Origin: Kushneria sinocarnis
GTDB lineage: Bacteria > Pseudomonadota > Gammaproteobacteria > Pseudomonadales > Halomonadaceae
Direction: 5' to 3'
Assembly (NCBI RefSeq): GCF_003633775.1
Contig: NZ_RBIN01000008.1
Span: forward strand, 62,001-126,000
DNA length: 64,000 bases
Position 1 is the first letter of the stretch. Every line of letters starts with the position of its first letter. The notes beneath the pieces are model-generated. The model was not told the DNA's origin. It ran no database searches and was given only the letters and a program-made list of their open reading frames with translations. Shown here piece after piece: positions 8,468 through 16,248 of the stretch. The position numbers and the translations under genes were made by a program.

Positions 8468-9844
8468 TCATTGAGCAATCATCAGTGACTTGACGTTCAC
8501 GAATTCACGCATGCCAAAACCACCGTGCTCGCGGCCATAGCCACTGTCCTTCACCCCGCCAAATGGCAGATTGGGCTGAGCGATATAATACCCATTGACG
8601 CTGACCATGCCGGTATCGAAATGGTCACGCACCAGCTTGACCGCACGCGCCTCATCCTCCGAGAAGATACCGCCGCCAAGTCCATAGACAGAATCGTTGG
8701 CGATGGCAATGGCGTCCTCTTCATCGCTGGCCCGGATCAGCGCCGCCACGGGGCCGAACAGCTCGCCGTCATAGGCCGGCATCCCCGGTTTGACCTCTTC
8801 CAGCACGGTGGCAGGATAAAAGAACCCATCCGTGTCCGGCAGCTCGCCTCCGACCGTGCAGACGGCGCCATTGGCGATCGACTCCTTCACCTGCTCATGC
8901 AGATTATCGCGCAGATCCTTGCGTGCGATCGGGCCAAGCGCCGTGTCCTCGTGCATGGGATCGCCAAACGTGGCCTGTTTCATTTTCTCGACGAAAGCAT
9001 CACGAAACTGCTCATAAACGGCATCCACGACCACGAAACGCTTGGCAGCGACGCAGGTCTGACCGTTATTGTAGTTTCGCCCCATCACACAAGCGTTCAC
9101 CGCTTTTTCGATGTCGGCATCCTCCAGTACCAGGAAGGCATCGTTACTGCCGAGTTCCAGCACACTCTTCTTGAGATGCTCGCCAGCAGCCGCTGCCACC
9201 TTGCGACCGGTCGCTGCACTGCCCGTGAAGGTCACCCCACGAACCCGCTTGTGCGCCGTAACCCGGCTTGCCTGCTCATCGGCAATGAACAATACGCTGA
9301 ATACATGCTCCGGAAAGCCAGCCTCGCGGAAGATATCCGCCAGCGCCTCGGCGCAGCCCCAGACATTGGGCGCATGCTTCAACAGCACGGTATTGCCAGC
9401 CATGATGTTGGCAATGGCGTAGCGGATCACCTGGTAAAATGGGAAGTTCCATGGCTGAATACCGAAAATCACACCCATGGGCTGGTAGGTCACCAGGGCG
9501 CGGCCGCCCTCGAGGGCACGCGCCTCATCGGCCAGTACACCGGCGGCATTCTCGGCGCTATAGTCGCAGATCGCCTTGCACAGGTCGATTTCTCCCGGCC
9601 CCTGACTGATCGGCTTGCCCATCTCTTCGGTCATGAGCCTGGCCAGGCGATCCCGGTGCTCGACGAGCAATTCGCCTACCCGGCGCACCAGCTCGGCACG
9701 ATCATCGAATGAACGCTCCTTCCAGTCGAGAAACGCCTGGTGGCTCTGCTCGACAAGCTGATCGAGCTGCTGATCGGAAAGGGTTTCGAACTCACGAATG
9801 ACCCGGCCCGTGGCCGGATTGACGGTCTGAATGGTACTCGACAC
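8468..9844 (-). CDS. NAD(P)-dependent succinate-semialdehyde dehydrogenase (Sad/YneI type)
   Basis: Aldehyde dehydrogenase superfamily enzyme of 458 residues that most likely oxidises succinate semialdehyde to succinate (4-aminobutyrate and related catabolism). The catalytic Cys lies near residue 264 in N-N-G-Q-T-C-V-A-A-K-R, the general-base Glu near 230 in L-E-L-G-S-N-D, and the cofactor-loop segment F-T-G-S-A-A-T-G near 207. The non-GG motif after the Glu and the length match E. coli Sad (YneI) rather than GabD. The start is the GTG at 9844, five bases after AGGAG. No aminotransferase gene lies beside it, so the physiological substrate is inferred from family only. Confidence 0.85.
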   Translation of the reverse strand: MSSTIQTVNPATGRVIREFETLSDQQLDQLVEQSHQAFLDWKERSFDDRAELVRRVGELLVEHRDRLARLMTEEMGKPISQGPGEIDLCKAICDYSAENAAGVLADEARALEGGRALVTYQPMGVIFGIQPWNFPFYQVIRYAIANIMAGNTVLLKHAPNVWGCAEALADIFREAGFPEHVFSVLFIADEQASRVTAHKRVRGVTFTGSAATGRKVAAAAGEHLKKSVLELGSNDAFLVLEDADIEKAVNACVMGRNYNNGQTCVAAKRFVVVDAVYEQFRDAFVEKMKQATFGDPMHEDTALGPIARKDLRDNLHEQVKESIANGAVCTVGGELPDTDGFFYPATVLEEVKPGMPAYDGELFGPVAALIRASDEEDAIAIANDSVYGLGGGIFSEDEARAVKLVRDHFDTGMVSVNGYYIAQPNLPFGGVKDSGYGREHGGFGMREFVNVKSLMIAQ

Positions 9845-10065
9845 GGTTACTCCTCGGAAATGGTAATGCAATCACCATCAAGGATGGGTGCCACGTGCCG
9901 GATACGCCGTATTGATTTCTCTCGATGTATTGCCCGATCCTCCATTCATCGCTGACATGCTCCCGCAGTGCTTGCAAGGCGCGCCGATCATCAGCCGGGA
10001 AGCGAATGCAGGCCATCTTTCAGGCGAATCGATACCCTGCAACGCCCCGCCCCCCCCGAATGTAC

Positions 10066-10638
10066 TCAGGTCACACCGGCAGCGCCCAGCAGCGTCCAGC
10101 CACCGAGCATCATGAACAGCAGGGTGGCCGCCACGTGGATCGGGCGGGTGGGCAGGCGACTGGCAAAGCGGGCGCCCAGCCAGAGCACCGGCGTGTTGGC
10201 GACCATCATCCCCAGCGTGGAGCCCAGCGTGACCATCGGGAAATCGTGAAAGCGCGCCCCCAGCAGGATGGTGGCAAACTGCGTCTTGTCGCCCAGCTCG
10301 GCGAAGGTGAACAGCACGAAGGCCGAACCGAAGACGCCAAGCCGCAGCCGCTCCTCGGAAAGCTCGGGATCCTCGTCCGGCTTGAGCATCCACAACCCGA
10401 TGGCAATGAAGGCAAAGCCGGTCACGATATCGAGGGTATGGCGATCGATCAGCGTGGAGAGGGCACCGCCCAGCCAGGCCGACACGGCATGATTGAGAAC
10501 CGAGGAACCCAGAATGCCCCAGAAGATCGGCCAGGGGCGACGAAAGCGGATCGCCAGCAGCAGTGCCAGCAGCTGGGTCTTGTCCCCCAGTTCGGCAATG
10601 GCGACCGAGCCGAAGGAAACGAGCAGAGCCTGTACCAT
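10066..10638 (-). CDS. TMEM165/GDT1 (UPF0016) family transporter, probable Mn2+ exporter
   Basis: Inner-membrane protein of 190 residues and six helices arranged as two repeats. Each repeat carries the family signature E-L-G-D-K-T-Q (about residues 16-22 and 114-120), whose acidic residues bind the cation. Bacterial members (MneA/Gdt1-like) export manganese or exchange Ca2+/Mn2+ for protons. The gene directly follows a yybP-ykoY riboswitch, which senses Mn2+; this strongly supports a manganese role. The start is the ATG at 10638, five bases after GGGAG; a GTG lies one codon earlier. Confidence 0.92.
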   Translation of the reverse strand: MVQALLVSFGSVAIAELGDKTQLLALLLAIRFRRPWPIFWGILGSSVLNHAVSAWLGGALSTLIDRHTLDIVTGFAFIAIGLWMLKPDEDPELSEERLRLGVFGSAFVLFTFAELGDKTQFATILLGARFHDFPMVTLGSTLGMMVANTPVLWLGARFASRLPTRPIHVAATLLFMMLGGWTLLGAAGVT

Positions 10639-10658
10639 CACATCTCCCGGGTCGAATG

Positions 10659-10680
10659 CCCGCTCGCTTGATCGAGCGGG
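10659..10680 (-). promoter_or_regulatory. Hairpin between riboswitch aptamer and start codon (expression platform)
   Basis: An 8-bp perfect stem (CCCGCTCG / CGAGCGGG) lies between the aptamer and the GGGAG ribosome site of the TMEM165 gene. It has no T-run, so control of translation is more likely than termination. The CCCGGG overlapping the ribosome site (about 10646-10651) could also pair with the CCCGGG at the 3' end of the aptamer (about 10691-10696). Confidence 0.5.
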
Positions 10681-10689
10681 AGCGGTGTG

Positions 10690-10820
10690 CCCCGGGTCTC
10701 GTCAGGCCGCATCGCCGGGGCGATCCGGTCATACCGGCCACAACGCTGCCCACGGCGGCGTCGAAGATGTTGACGGGTATCTCCGGTCGGGCAGACCGGA
10801 GCGACTACTCCCCCACAGCG
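10690..10820 (-). promoter_or_regulatory. yybP-ykoY manganese riboswitch
   Basis: On the minus strand the leader contains the conserved aptamer elements in order. GGGGGAGTAG opens it, followed by a GC hairpin. Next come A-T-A-C-C-C-G-T-C-A-A-C-A-T, a second region of paired segments, and the closing GACGAGACC. These match the yybP-ykoY class as found before E. coli mntP and alx, which binds Mn2+ and raises expression of exporters. It sits ~50 bases before a TMEM165-type transporter, the expected target. The identification rests on motif recognition only; no covariance model was run. Confidence 0.85.
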
Positions 10821-11142
10821 CGAATCACCTTAGCGCACCGGCCCTCTCCCGGCAACCGCCGAACTCAGAATAACCTCTTCAAAAACAGGCAGTTAAGGAA
10901 AACTTTCTTCACCCGGGTGGAGAATGACAACCCCGGTTCAATGACATGACCCGGGGTCGGGCCCCACATCCGCTGTCCGGCACACCCCGATTGCGACGCC
11001 GGCTGCCGCAACCCGCGCGGCGCTGGCACCGGGGCGCATGTGACGCGACACTTTTAGCACGCTAAGCTGTCGAACACTGCATGGGCCAGGTGCTGCCCCA
11101 TTGCGCCGGTTTTCAACGCGACAGTTACAGGAATCCCTATTC

Positions 11143-12030
11143 ATGACAGGCCATAGCGAGCTCCCCCGCCCCCGGCAGCAGTCCACCGGGGCGCATCATC
11201 TTGCCGTTGGCGAGATCGTGGTCACTACCCTGCAGGACGCGCTGATGAGCGGCTCACTGGGTCTGATTCAGAATCTCGACGAAGATACGGCCTCCAGCCT
11301 GCATCGGCGCAGCCTGCGTCCCGACCCACCGCGGATCACGCTCAACGCCTATCTGCTCTGGCTGACAGATCGACTGGTGCTGGTAGATACCGGGTTCGGC
11401 GTGCTGGCCGGCGAGGAAGGCGGGCGCATGAGCGCCGCACTGGCGGAGATCGGCGTCCTCCCGGAAGCCATCGATGATGTACTGATCACTCATGTCCATC
11501 CCGATCACACCGGTGGACTGATCAATCACGATGACCAACCCGCCTTCCCCAATGCCACCGTGCATATCCCCGGCGGTGAACTGGATTTCTGGATGGGCAG
11601 GGAACCCGAAGGCATCAGTGAAGCCTTGCAGCAGCATTTTGCCGCCGCACGGCGCATTCTCGGTGCCATCGAAGCCCGCACCGAGCGTCTGGACGGAGAC
11701 GAGGTCATGCCCGGTATTACTCGCGTGCGGCTCCCGGGGCATACCCCCGACCACAGTGGCTACCGGATTGAATCCAACGGTGACTCCCTGCTGATCTGGG
11801 GCGATATCGTGCACCTGCCGCACATTCAGCTGGCCCGCCCGGAGGCCGGTGTGCTGTTCGATGTCGAGGGTGATCAGGCGCGCCGTACTCGTGAGACCCT
11901 GCTTGAAGAGGTCAGCGAGCAGCAGCAGCTGATTGCCGGCCATCATCTCGATTTCCCGGGCGTGGGTCATATCGTGCGTGATGGAGACGGCTACCGCTTT
12001 CTGCCGCATGTCTGGTCACCCGTGGTGTAA
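11143..12030 (+). CDS. MBL-fold metallo-hydrolase
   Basis: A 295-residue metallo-beta-lactamase-fold hydrolase with an intact binuclear metal site. T-H-V-H-P-D-H-T-G-G lies at about 116-125, a later G-H-T-P-D-H-S supplies the third-position His, an Asp is in W-G-D-I-V-H, and a final His is in A-G-H-H. No signal peptide is visible. Quorum-lactone, phosphodiester and other esters are all possible substrates for this group. The ATG at 11143 is preferred (AGGAA about 10 bases upstream) over an in-frame ATG at 11101. It is monocistronic and faces the D-amino-acid operon. Confidence 0.85.
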   Translation: MTGHSELPRPRQQSTGAHHLAVGEIVVTTLQDALMSGSLGLIQNLDEDTASSLHRRSLRPDPPRITLNAYLLWLTDRLVLVDTGFGVLAGEEGGRMSAALAEIGVLPEAIDDVLITHVHPDHTGGLINHDDQPAFPNATVHIPGGELDFWMGREPEGISEALQQHFAAARRILGAIEARTERLDGDEVMPGITRVRLPGHTPDHSGYRIESNGDSLLIWGDIVHLPHIQLARPEAGVLFDVEGDQARRTRETLLEEVSEQQQLIAGHHLDFPGVGHIVRDGDGYRFLPHVWSPVV

Positions 12031-12080
12031 CTTCAGCGGGGTAACCTCAGCGGTATCACTGCAGCCATGGCGCCCACAGG

Positions 12081-12109
12081 CCGGGGTCGGCTCAGACAAG
12101 CCGCCCCGG
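12081..12109. terminator. Hairpin between convergent MBL hydrolase and dat genes
   Basis: CCGGGGTCGGCT pairs with AGCCGCCCCGG (one bulged T) around a 6-base loop. It is followed on the plus strand by TCTTT. It could end transcription from either side. Confidence 0.4.
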
Positions 12110-12177
12110 TCTTTGCCAACGGGCGATCGCGGCTTGTCCGCTGTATCAGCAGGAGACGCGCCTCTGCGGGCCATATT

Positions 12178-13047
12178 TCAGATCGCGCGCCGGCGACTCT
12201 CTTCAATGAAGCGTTCACGCAGTCGGCTCATCGCCGGCAGCGGCCGGCCGTCGCCGATCGGCTGCCCATCGATCTCGACCACCGGGGTGACAAACGAGGT
12301 CGCCGAGGTCACGAAGGCAGCGCGGGCAGCCTGTGCCTCCTCGATGGTAAAACCGCGCTCCTCGACCCGCATGCCCTGCTCCTCGGCAAAGGCCATCACC
12401 GCACTGCGGGTAATCCCCGGCAGGATCGAGTGCGACAGCGCCCGGGTCACCAGGGTGTCATCATGATCGAGCAGCCAGGCGTTGCTGGAGGACCCCTCGG
12501 TGACCTGCCCTTCCTCGACCAGCCAGGCATCGTCGGCCCCGCGCCGCTTCGCTTCCATCTTTGCCATCGAAGGGTACAGCAGCTGCACCGTCTTGATGTC
12601 ACGGCGATTCCAGCGCAGATCGGGCAGCGAGACCACGCGCAGCCCATCGCGGGCCGCCGGGGCCTCGAGCAGCGCTTTCTGCTGGGTAAACAGTACCAGC
12701 GTGGCCGGCGTACCCGTGGCGGGATAGACAAAGTCGCGATCGGCGGCCCCGCGGGTCACCTGCAGATAGACCAGTCCCTGATCGACGCCATTACGCTGTA
12801 CCAGTTCACGATGAATGGCGAGCAGCTCGGACTCCGCCATGGCCAGGCTCATGCCGATTTCACCCAGCGAACGATGCAGCCGCGCCATGTGGCTCTCGAA
12901 GTCGACCAGCCGGCCATCCAGCACCGTGGTCACCTCATAGACCCCATCGGCGAACAGAAAGCCGCGATCGAAGACCGAGACATGCGCTTCATTTTCCGGC
13001 AGATAGTCGCCGTTGACATAGACGGTACGCAGGGAGTTATTGCTCAT
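12178..13047 (-). CDS. dat: D-amino-acid aminotransferase
   Basis: PLP-dependent class IV aminotransferase (289 aa) that moves the amino group of D-alanine, D-glutamate and other D-amino acids to 2-oxo acids. Visible features are the N-terminal V-Y-V-N-G and D-R-G-F-L-F-A-D-G-V-Y-E segments, the Schiff-base Lys at 152 in R-D-I-K-T-V-Q-L-L, and the late E-G-S-S-S-N phosphate/cofactor loop. The Y-E-V-T pattern after D-G is of the D-aminotransferase rather than the branched-chain (IlvE) type. It lies 35 bases downstream of dgcA on the same strand, giving a three-gene D-amino-acid unit. Confidence 0.88.
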   Translation of the reverse strand: MSNNSLRTVYVNGDYLPENEAHVSVFDRGFLFADGVYEVTTVLDGRLVDFESHMARLHRSLGEIGMSLAMAESELLAIHRELVQRNGVDQGLVYLQVTRGAADRDFVYPATGTPATLVLFTQQKALLEAPAARDGLRVVSLPDLRWNRRDIKTVQLLYPSMAKMEAKRRGADDAWLVEEGQVTEGSSSNAWLLDHDDTLVTRALSHSILPGITRSAVMAFAEEQGMRVEERGFTIEEAQAARAAFVTSATSFVTPVVEIDGQPIGDGRPLPAMSRLRERFIEESRRRAI

Positions 13048-13082
13048 CGCTGTTCCATGAAAGATCGCTCCACAAGCTCATG

Positions 13083-14069
13083 TCAGCCCCAAAGGGCCGT
13101 GTCGGCCGGATGAATACCCGTTTCATCGAACTGCATGCCGCCGGGCCGGTCCTCGGCCAGCAGCAGCGGTCCGTCAAGATCGACCACGCGGGCCCCCTGG
13201 GCGACCAGCAGCGCCGGCGCCATGGAAAGCGAAGACCCCACCATGCAGCCGACCATGATCGAATAGCCCACAGCGCGGGCGGCTTCGCGCAGCGCCAGTG
13301 CCTCGGTCAGGCCGCCGGTCTTGTCGAGCTTGATGTTGATCATGTCATAACGCCCGGCCAGCTGATCGAGAGAGGCCCGATCATGACAGGACTCATCGGC
13401 ACAGACCGGCAGCGTCCGCTCGAGCCAGGCCAGCGCGCTGTCGTCAGACGCGGGAAACGGCTGTTCGACCATCGCCACCCCGAGACGCGCCAGCACCGGT
13501 GCCAGGCGCTCGTAATCCGCCGTTGACCAGCCCTCGTTGGCATCGACGATGATGCGCGCCGAGGGAGCGCCCTCACGCACCGCTTCCAGCCGCTCCAGAT
13601 CGCCCTCGCCGCCCAGCTTGATCTTCAACAGCGGGCGATGGGCGTTGGCGCGCGCCTTCTCCCGCATCCTCGCCGGCTCGGCCAGCGACAGGGTGTAGGC
13701 GGTAATTTCCGGCTGCGGCTCTTCAAGCCCGGCCAGCTGCCAGACCGGCTTGCCGGTCCGTTTGGCAGCCAGATCCCAGAAGGCGCAATCCAGCGCATTG
13801 CGCGCCGCGCCGGGCGGCAGCCGGGTCTGCAACTGCTCGCGATCAAGCCCCTGCTCGATCTCACCGGCCAGACCGCGTACCGTCTCGATCACGCTGGCCA
13901 CCGTCTCGTGATAGCGGCTGTAGGGCACGCCCTCCCCATGGCCCTGGTGAGTGCCGTCATCCAGGGTAACGTGCACCACCCGCGCCTGGCTGCGCGACCC
14001 CCGGGAGATAGTGAAGACTTCCGCCAGCGGAAAGACTTCCTCGGTAACCGTGACACTTGGCCGGCTCAT
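13083..14069 (-). CDS. dgcA: N-acetyl-D-glutamate racemase / dipeptide-epimerase family
   Basis: Enolase-superfamily enzyme (328 aa), muconate-lactonizing subgroup. The acid/base lysines are in L-K-I-K-L-G-G (Lys149/Lys151) and N-I-K-L-D-K (Lys247). The metal ligands are Asp176 (D-A-N-E-G), Glu202 (E-Q-P) and Asp225 (A-D-E-S). These motifs fit L-Ala-D/L-Glu epimerases. The ATGA overlap with a DUF1611 gene upstream marks it as DgcA of the DgcN-DgcA route described in marine bacteria, where N-acetyl-D-glutamate is converted to N-acetyl-L-glutamate. A murein-peptide epimerase (YcjG-like) role is the main alternative. Confidence 0.85.
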   Translation of the reverse strand: MSRPSVTVTEEVFPLAEVFTISRGSRSQARVVHVTLDDGTHQGHGEGVPYSRYHETVASVIETVRGLAGEIEQGLDREQLQTRLPPGAARNALDCAFWDLAAKRTGKPVWQLAGLEEPQPEITAYTLSLAEPARMREKARANAHRPLLKIKLGGEGDLERLEAVREGAPSARIIVDANEGWSTADYERLAPVLARLGVAMVEQPFPASDDSALAWLERTLPVCADESCHDRASLDQLAGRYDMINIKLDKTGGLTEALALREAARAVGYSIMVGCMVGSSLSMAPALLVAQGARVVDLDGPLLLAEDRPGGMQFDETGIHPADTALWG

Positions 14070-15064
14070 GCGATCAGTGCCTCTGCCAGCCGCTCGGCAC
14101 CCTGCCGGAAGGGATCGACACAGGGTAGCCCGAGTGTCGTTTCGAGTCCGGCGAGATACTGTTCAGCTTCCTGCTCGTCCAGCCCTGCCGTATTGACCGA
14201 CACGCCAACGACCCGGCACGCCGGATTGACGATCTGCGCCATCGCCAGTGCCGTCCCGCGCAGCTGCTCGAGACTCGGCAGCGCATACTCGGGCAGGCCG
14301 CGCATGTGGGTACGGGTCGGCTCGTGACAGAGAATCAGCGCATCGGGCTGGCCACCGTGAATCAGCGCCAGCGTCACGCCCGAAAAGGAAGGATGGAACA
14401 GACTGCCCTGGCCCTCGATGATGTCCCAGTGATCGTCGTCACCGGCCGGCGTCAGCCACTCGATCGCGCCGGCCATGAAATCGGCCACCACGGCATCGAG
14501 CGGCACCCCCTCACCGGTGATCAGGATGCCGGTCTGGCCGGTGGCACGGAAGCTCGACTTCACGCCGCGCGCCTTCAGCGCGCTGTCCAGTGCCAGCGTG
14601 GTATACATCTTGCCCACCGAGCAGTCGGTACCCACTGCCAGACAGCGCTTTCCGGCCCGCGGCCTGCCATCGGCAATCGGATACTGCACCTGTGGCACCC
14701 GCACATCGATCAGCTGGCCACCGTATCGTTCGGCGGCCGCGACCAGGCGCGGCTCGTCACGCAGCAGGTTGTGCAGCCCGGAGGCGATATCCATGCCGGC
14801 GGCCAGCGCCTGCTCGAGCACTTCCAGCCACTTTTCGGAGATCACCCCGCCCCGGTTGGCCACGCCGATCACCAGCGTTTTCGCCCCCTGGGCCACGGCC
14901 TGGTCGATACCCAGCTCCGGCAGCCTCATGTCGGCCTGACAGCCCGCCAGCCGCAGCTGACCCAGGGCGTACTCCGGACGCCAATCTCGAATGCCCTGGG
15001 CCACCTTGGCAGCCAGAGGATCGGGCGCATCGCCCAGAAACAGCAGATAGGGGGTCTTCAGCAC
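14066..15064 (-). CDS. dgcN: D-glutamate N-acetyltransferase (DUF1611 family)
   Basis: DUF1611-family protein of 332 residues. The N-terminal half contains G-V-A-N-R-G-G, and the second half opens with a P-loop-like G-T-D-C-S-V-G-K followed by G-Q-T-G-I-L-I and E-G-Q-G-S-L-F-H-P. In marine bacteria, members called DgcN acetylate D-glutamate, feeding the racemase DgcA. The start is the GTG at 15064, ten bases after CAGGAGA, which gives the family's usual N-terminus. The 4-base overlap with dgcA implies translational coupling. Assignment to DgcN rests on family plus neighbour; other DUF1611 proteins are uncharacterised. Confidence 0.82.
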   Translation of the reverse strand: MLKTPYLLFLGDAPDPLAAKVAQGIRDWRPEYALGQLRLAGCQADMRLPELGIDQAVAQGAKTLVIGVANRGGVISEKWLEVLEQALAAGMDIASGLHNLLRDEPRLVAAAERYGGQLIDVRVPQVQYPIADGRPRAGKRCLAVGTDCSVGKMYTTLALDSALKARGVKSSFRATGQTGILITGEGVPLDAVVADFMAGAIEWLTPAGDDDHWDIIEGQGSLFHPSFSGVTLALIHGGQPDALILCHEPTRTHMRGLPEYALPSLEQLRGTALAMAQIVNPACRVVGVSVNTAGLDEQEAEQYLAGLETTLGLPCVDPFRQGAERLAEALIA

Positions 15065-15273
15065 GGCCGGTGGTCTCCTGTGGCAAATGGCAGTCACCCA
15101 AGTTCGTGTATCAGACGATAGCATGACCATCGCCCTCGATCAGCGCCTCTCCCCGTCGGCAGATGCACTGCCGCAACCCGGCCGGTAGAATGGGGCGCCT
15201 GCCGGCAGCGGCCGGCCTCCCCGAACCATCGTCCCGGTCCGCCCTTTACGCGGGCGACTGCCAGGAGTTCTGC

Positions 15274-16224
15274 ATGTCACGCGATACCGAAGCCGCTACC
15301 CCCTTCGTGGTGGCGGCGCTGTACAAGTTCGTTTCCCTGCCCGACTACCGGGCGCTGCGCGAGCCGCTGCTGGAAGTCATGCGCGCGCATGCGGTCAAGG
15401 GCACCCTGCTGCTCGCCGAGGAGGGCATCAATGGCACCGTGGCCGCCACGCGCGAGAACATCGATGCGCTGCTGGCGTGGCTGAAGGCCGATCCGCGATT
15501 GAGCGATCTCGAGCACAAGGAATCCCATGCCAGCGAGCGCCCCTTTCATCGCACCAAGGTCAAGCTCAAGCGCGAGATCGTCACCATGGGGGTGGAAGGC
15601 GTTGATCCCGGTCGCCTTGCCGGCACCTATGTCGAGCCGCAGGAGTGGAATGCCCTGATCGAGGACCCGGAAGTGCTGGTGCTCGATACCCGCAACGAGT
15701 ACGAGGTCGAGATCGGCTCCTTCGAGGGCGCGGTGGACCCGCACACGCAGTCGTTCCGGGAGTTTCCGGAGTATGTGAAGCAGCACTACGACCCTGCGCA
15801 GCACCGCCGGGTTGCCATGTTCTGCACCGGCGGCATCCGCTGCGAGAAGGCCTCGAGCTGGATGCTCGAGCAGGGCTTCGAGGAGGTCTACCACCTGAAG
15901 GGCGGTGTCCTGAAGTATCTGGAAGAGGTGCCCGAGGAGCAGTCGAAATGGCGCGGCGACTGCTTCGTGTTCGATGACCGGGTCACGGTGCGCCATGACC
16001 TGTCCGAGGGCGACTTCGACCAGTGCCACGCCTGCCGCCGGCCGATCTCGGTCGAGGATCGCCGGTCACCGGATTACGAGCCGGGCGTGAGCTGCCCGCA
16101 CTGCCGGGACAGCCTGCCGGAGAAGACCCGCGCCGCGGCCCGCGAGCGCCAGCGCCAGATCGAACTGGCCAGGGCCCGCGGCGAGCCGCACCCCATCGGC
16201 CGTGATCCGCGCGGCGGCGAGTAG
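15274..16224 (+). CDS. trhO: tRNA uridine(34) hydroxylase TrhO (rhodanese-domain)
   Basis: Oxygen-dependent enzyme that hydroxylates U34 in the wobble position of certain tRNAs, the first step to cmo5U/mcmo5U. The 316-residue protein (E. coli YceA is 350) has the N-terminal acylphosphatase-like domain with E-E-G-I-N-G-T-V, and a rhodanese domain with L-D-T-R-N-E-Y-E and the active loop [12 protein letters not shown] (Cys184, Cys190). The C-terminal region has two C-x-x-C pairs (C-H-A-C, C-P-H-C) that probably bind zinc. The ATG at 15274 has AGGAG 6 bases upstream. Confidence 0.93.
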   Translation: MSRDTEAATPFVVAALYKFVSLPDYRALREPLLEVMRAHAVKGTLLLAEEGINGTVAATRENIDALLAWLKADPRLSDLEHKESHASERPFHRTKVKLKREIVTMGVEGVDPGRLAGTYVEPQEWNALIEDPEVLVLDTRNEYEVEIGSFEGAVDPHTQSFREFPEYVKQHYDPAQHRRVAMFCTGGIRCEKASSWMLEQGFEEVYHLKGGVLKYLEEVPEEQSKWRGDCFVFDDRVTVRHDLSEGDFDQCHACRRPISVEDRRSPDYEPGVSCPHCRDSLPEKTRAAARERQRQIELARARGEPHPIGRDPRGGE

Positions 16225-16248
16225 CCGGCGGGCGCCGGCCTGCCGGTC

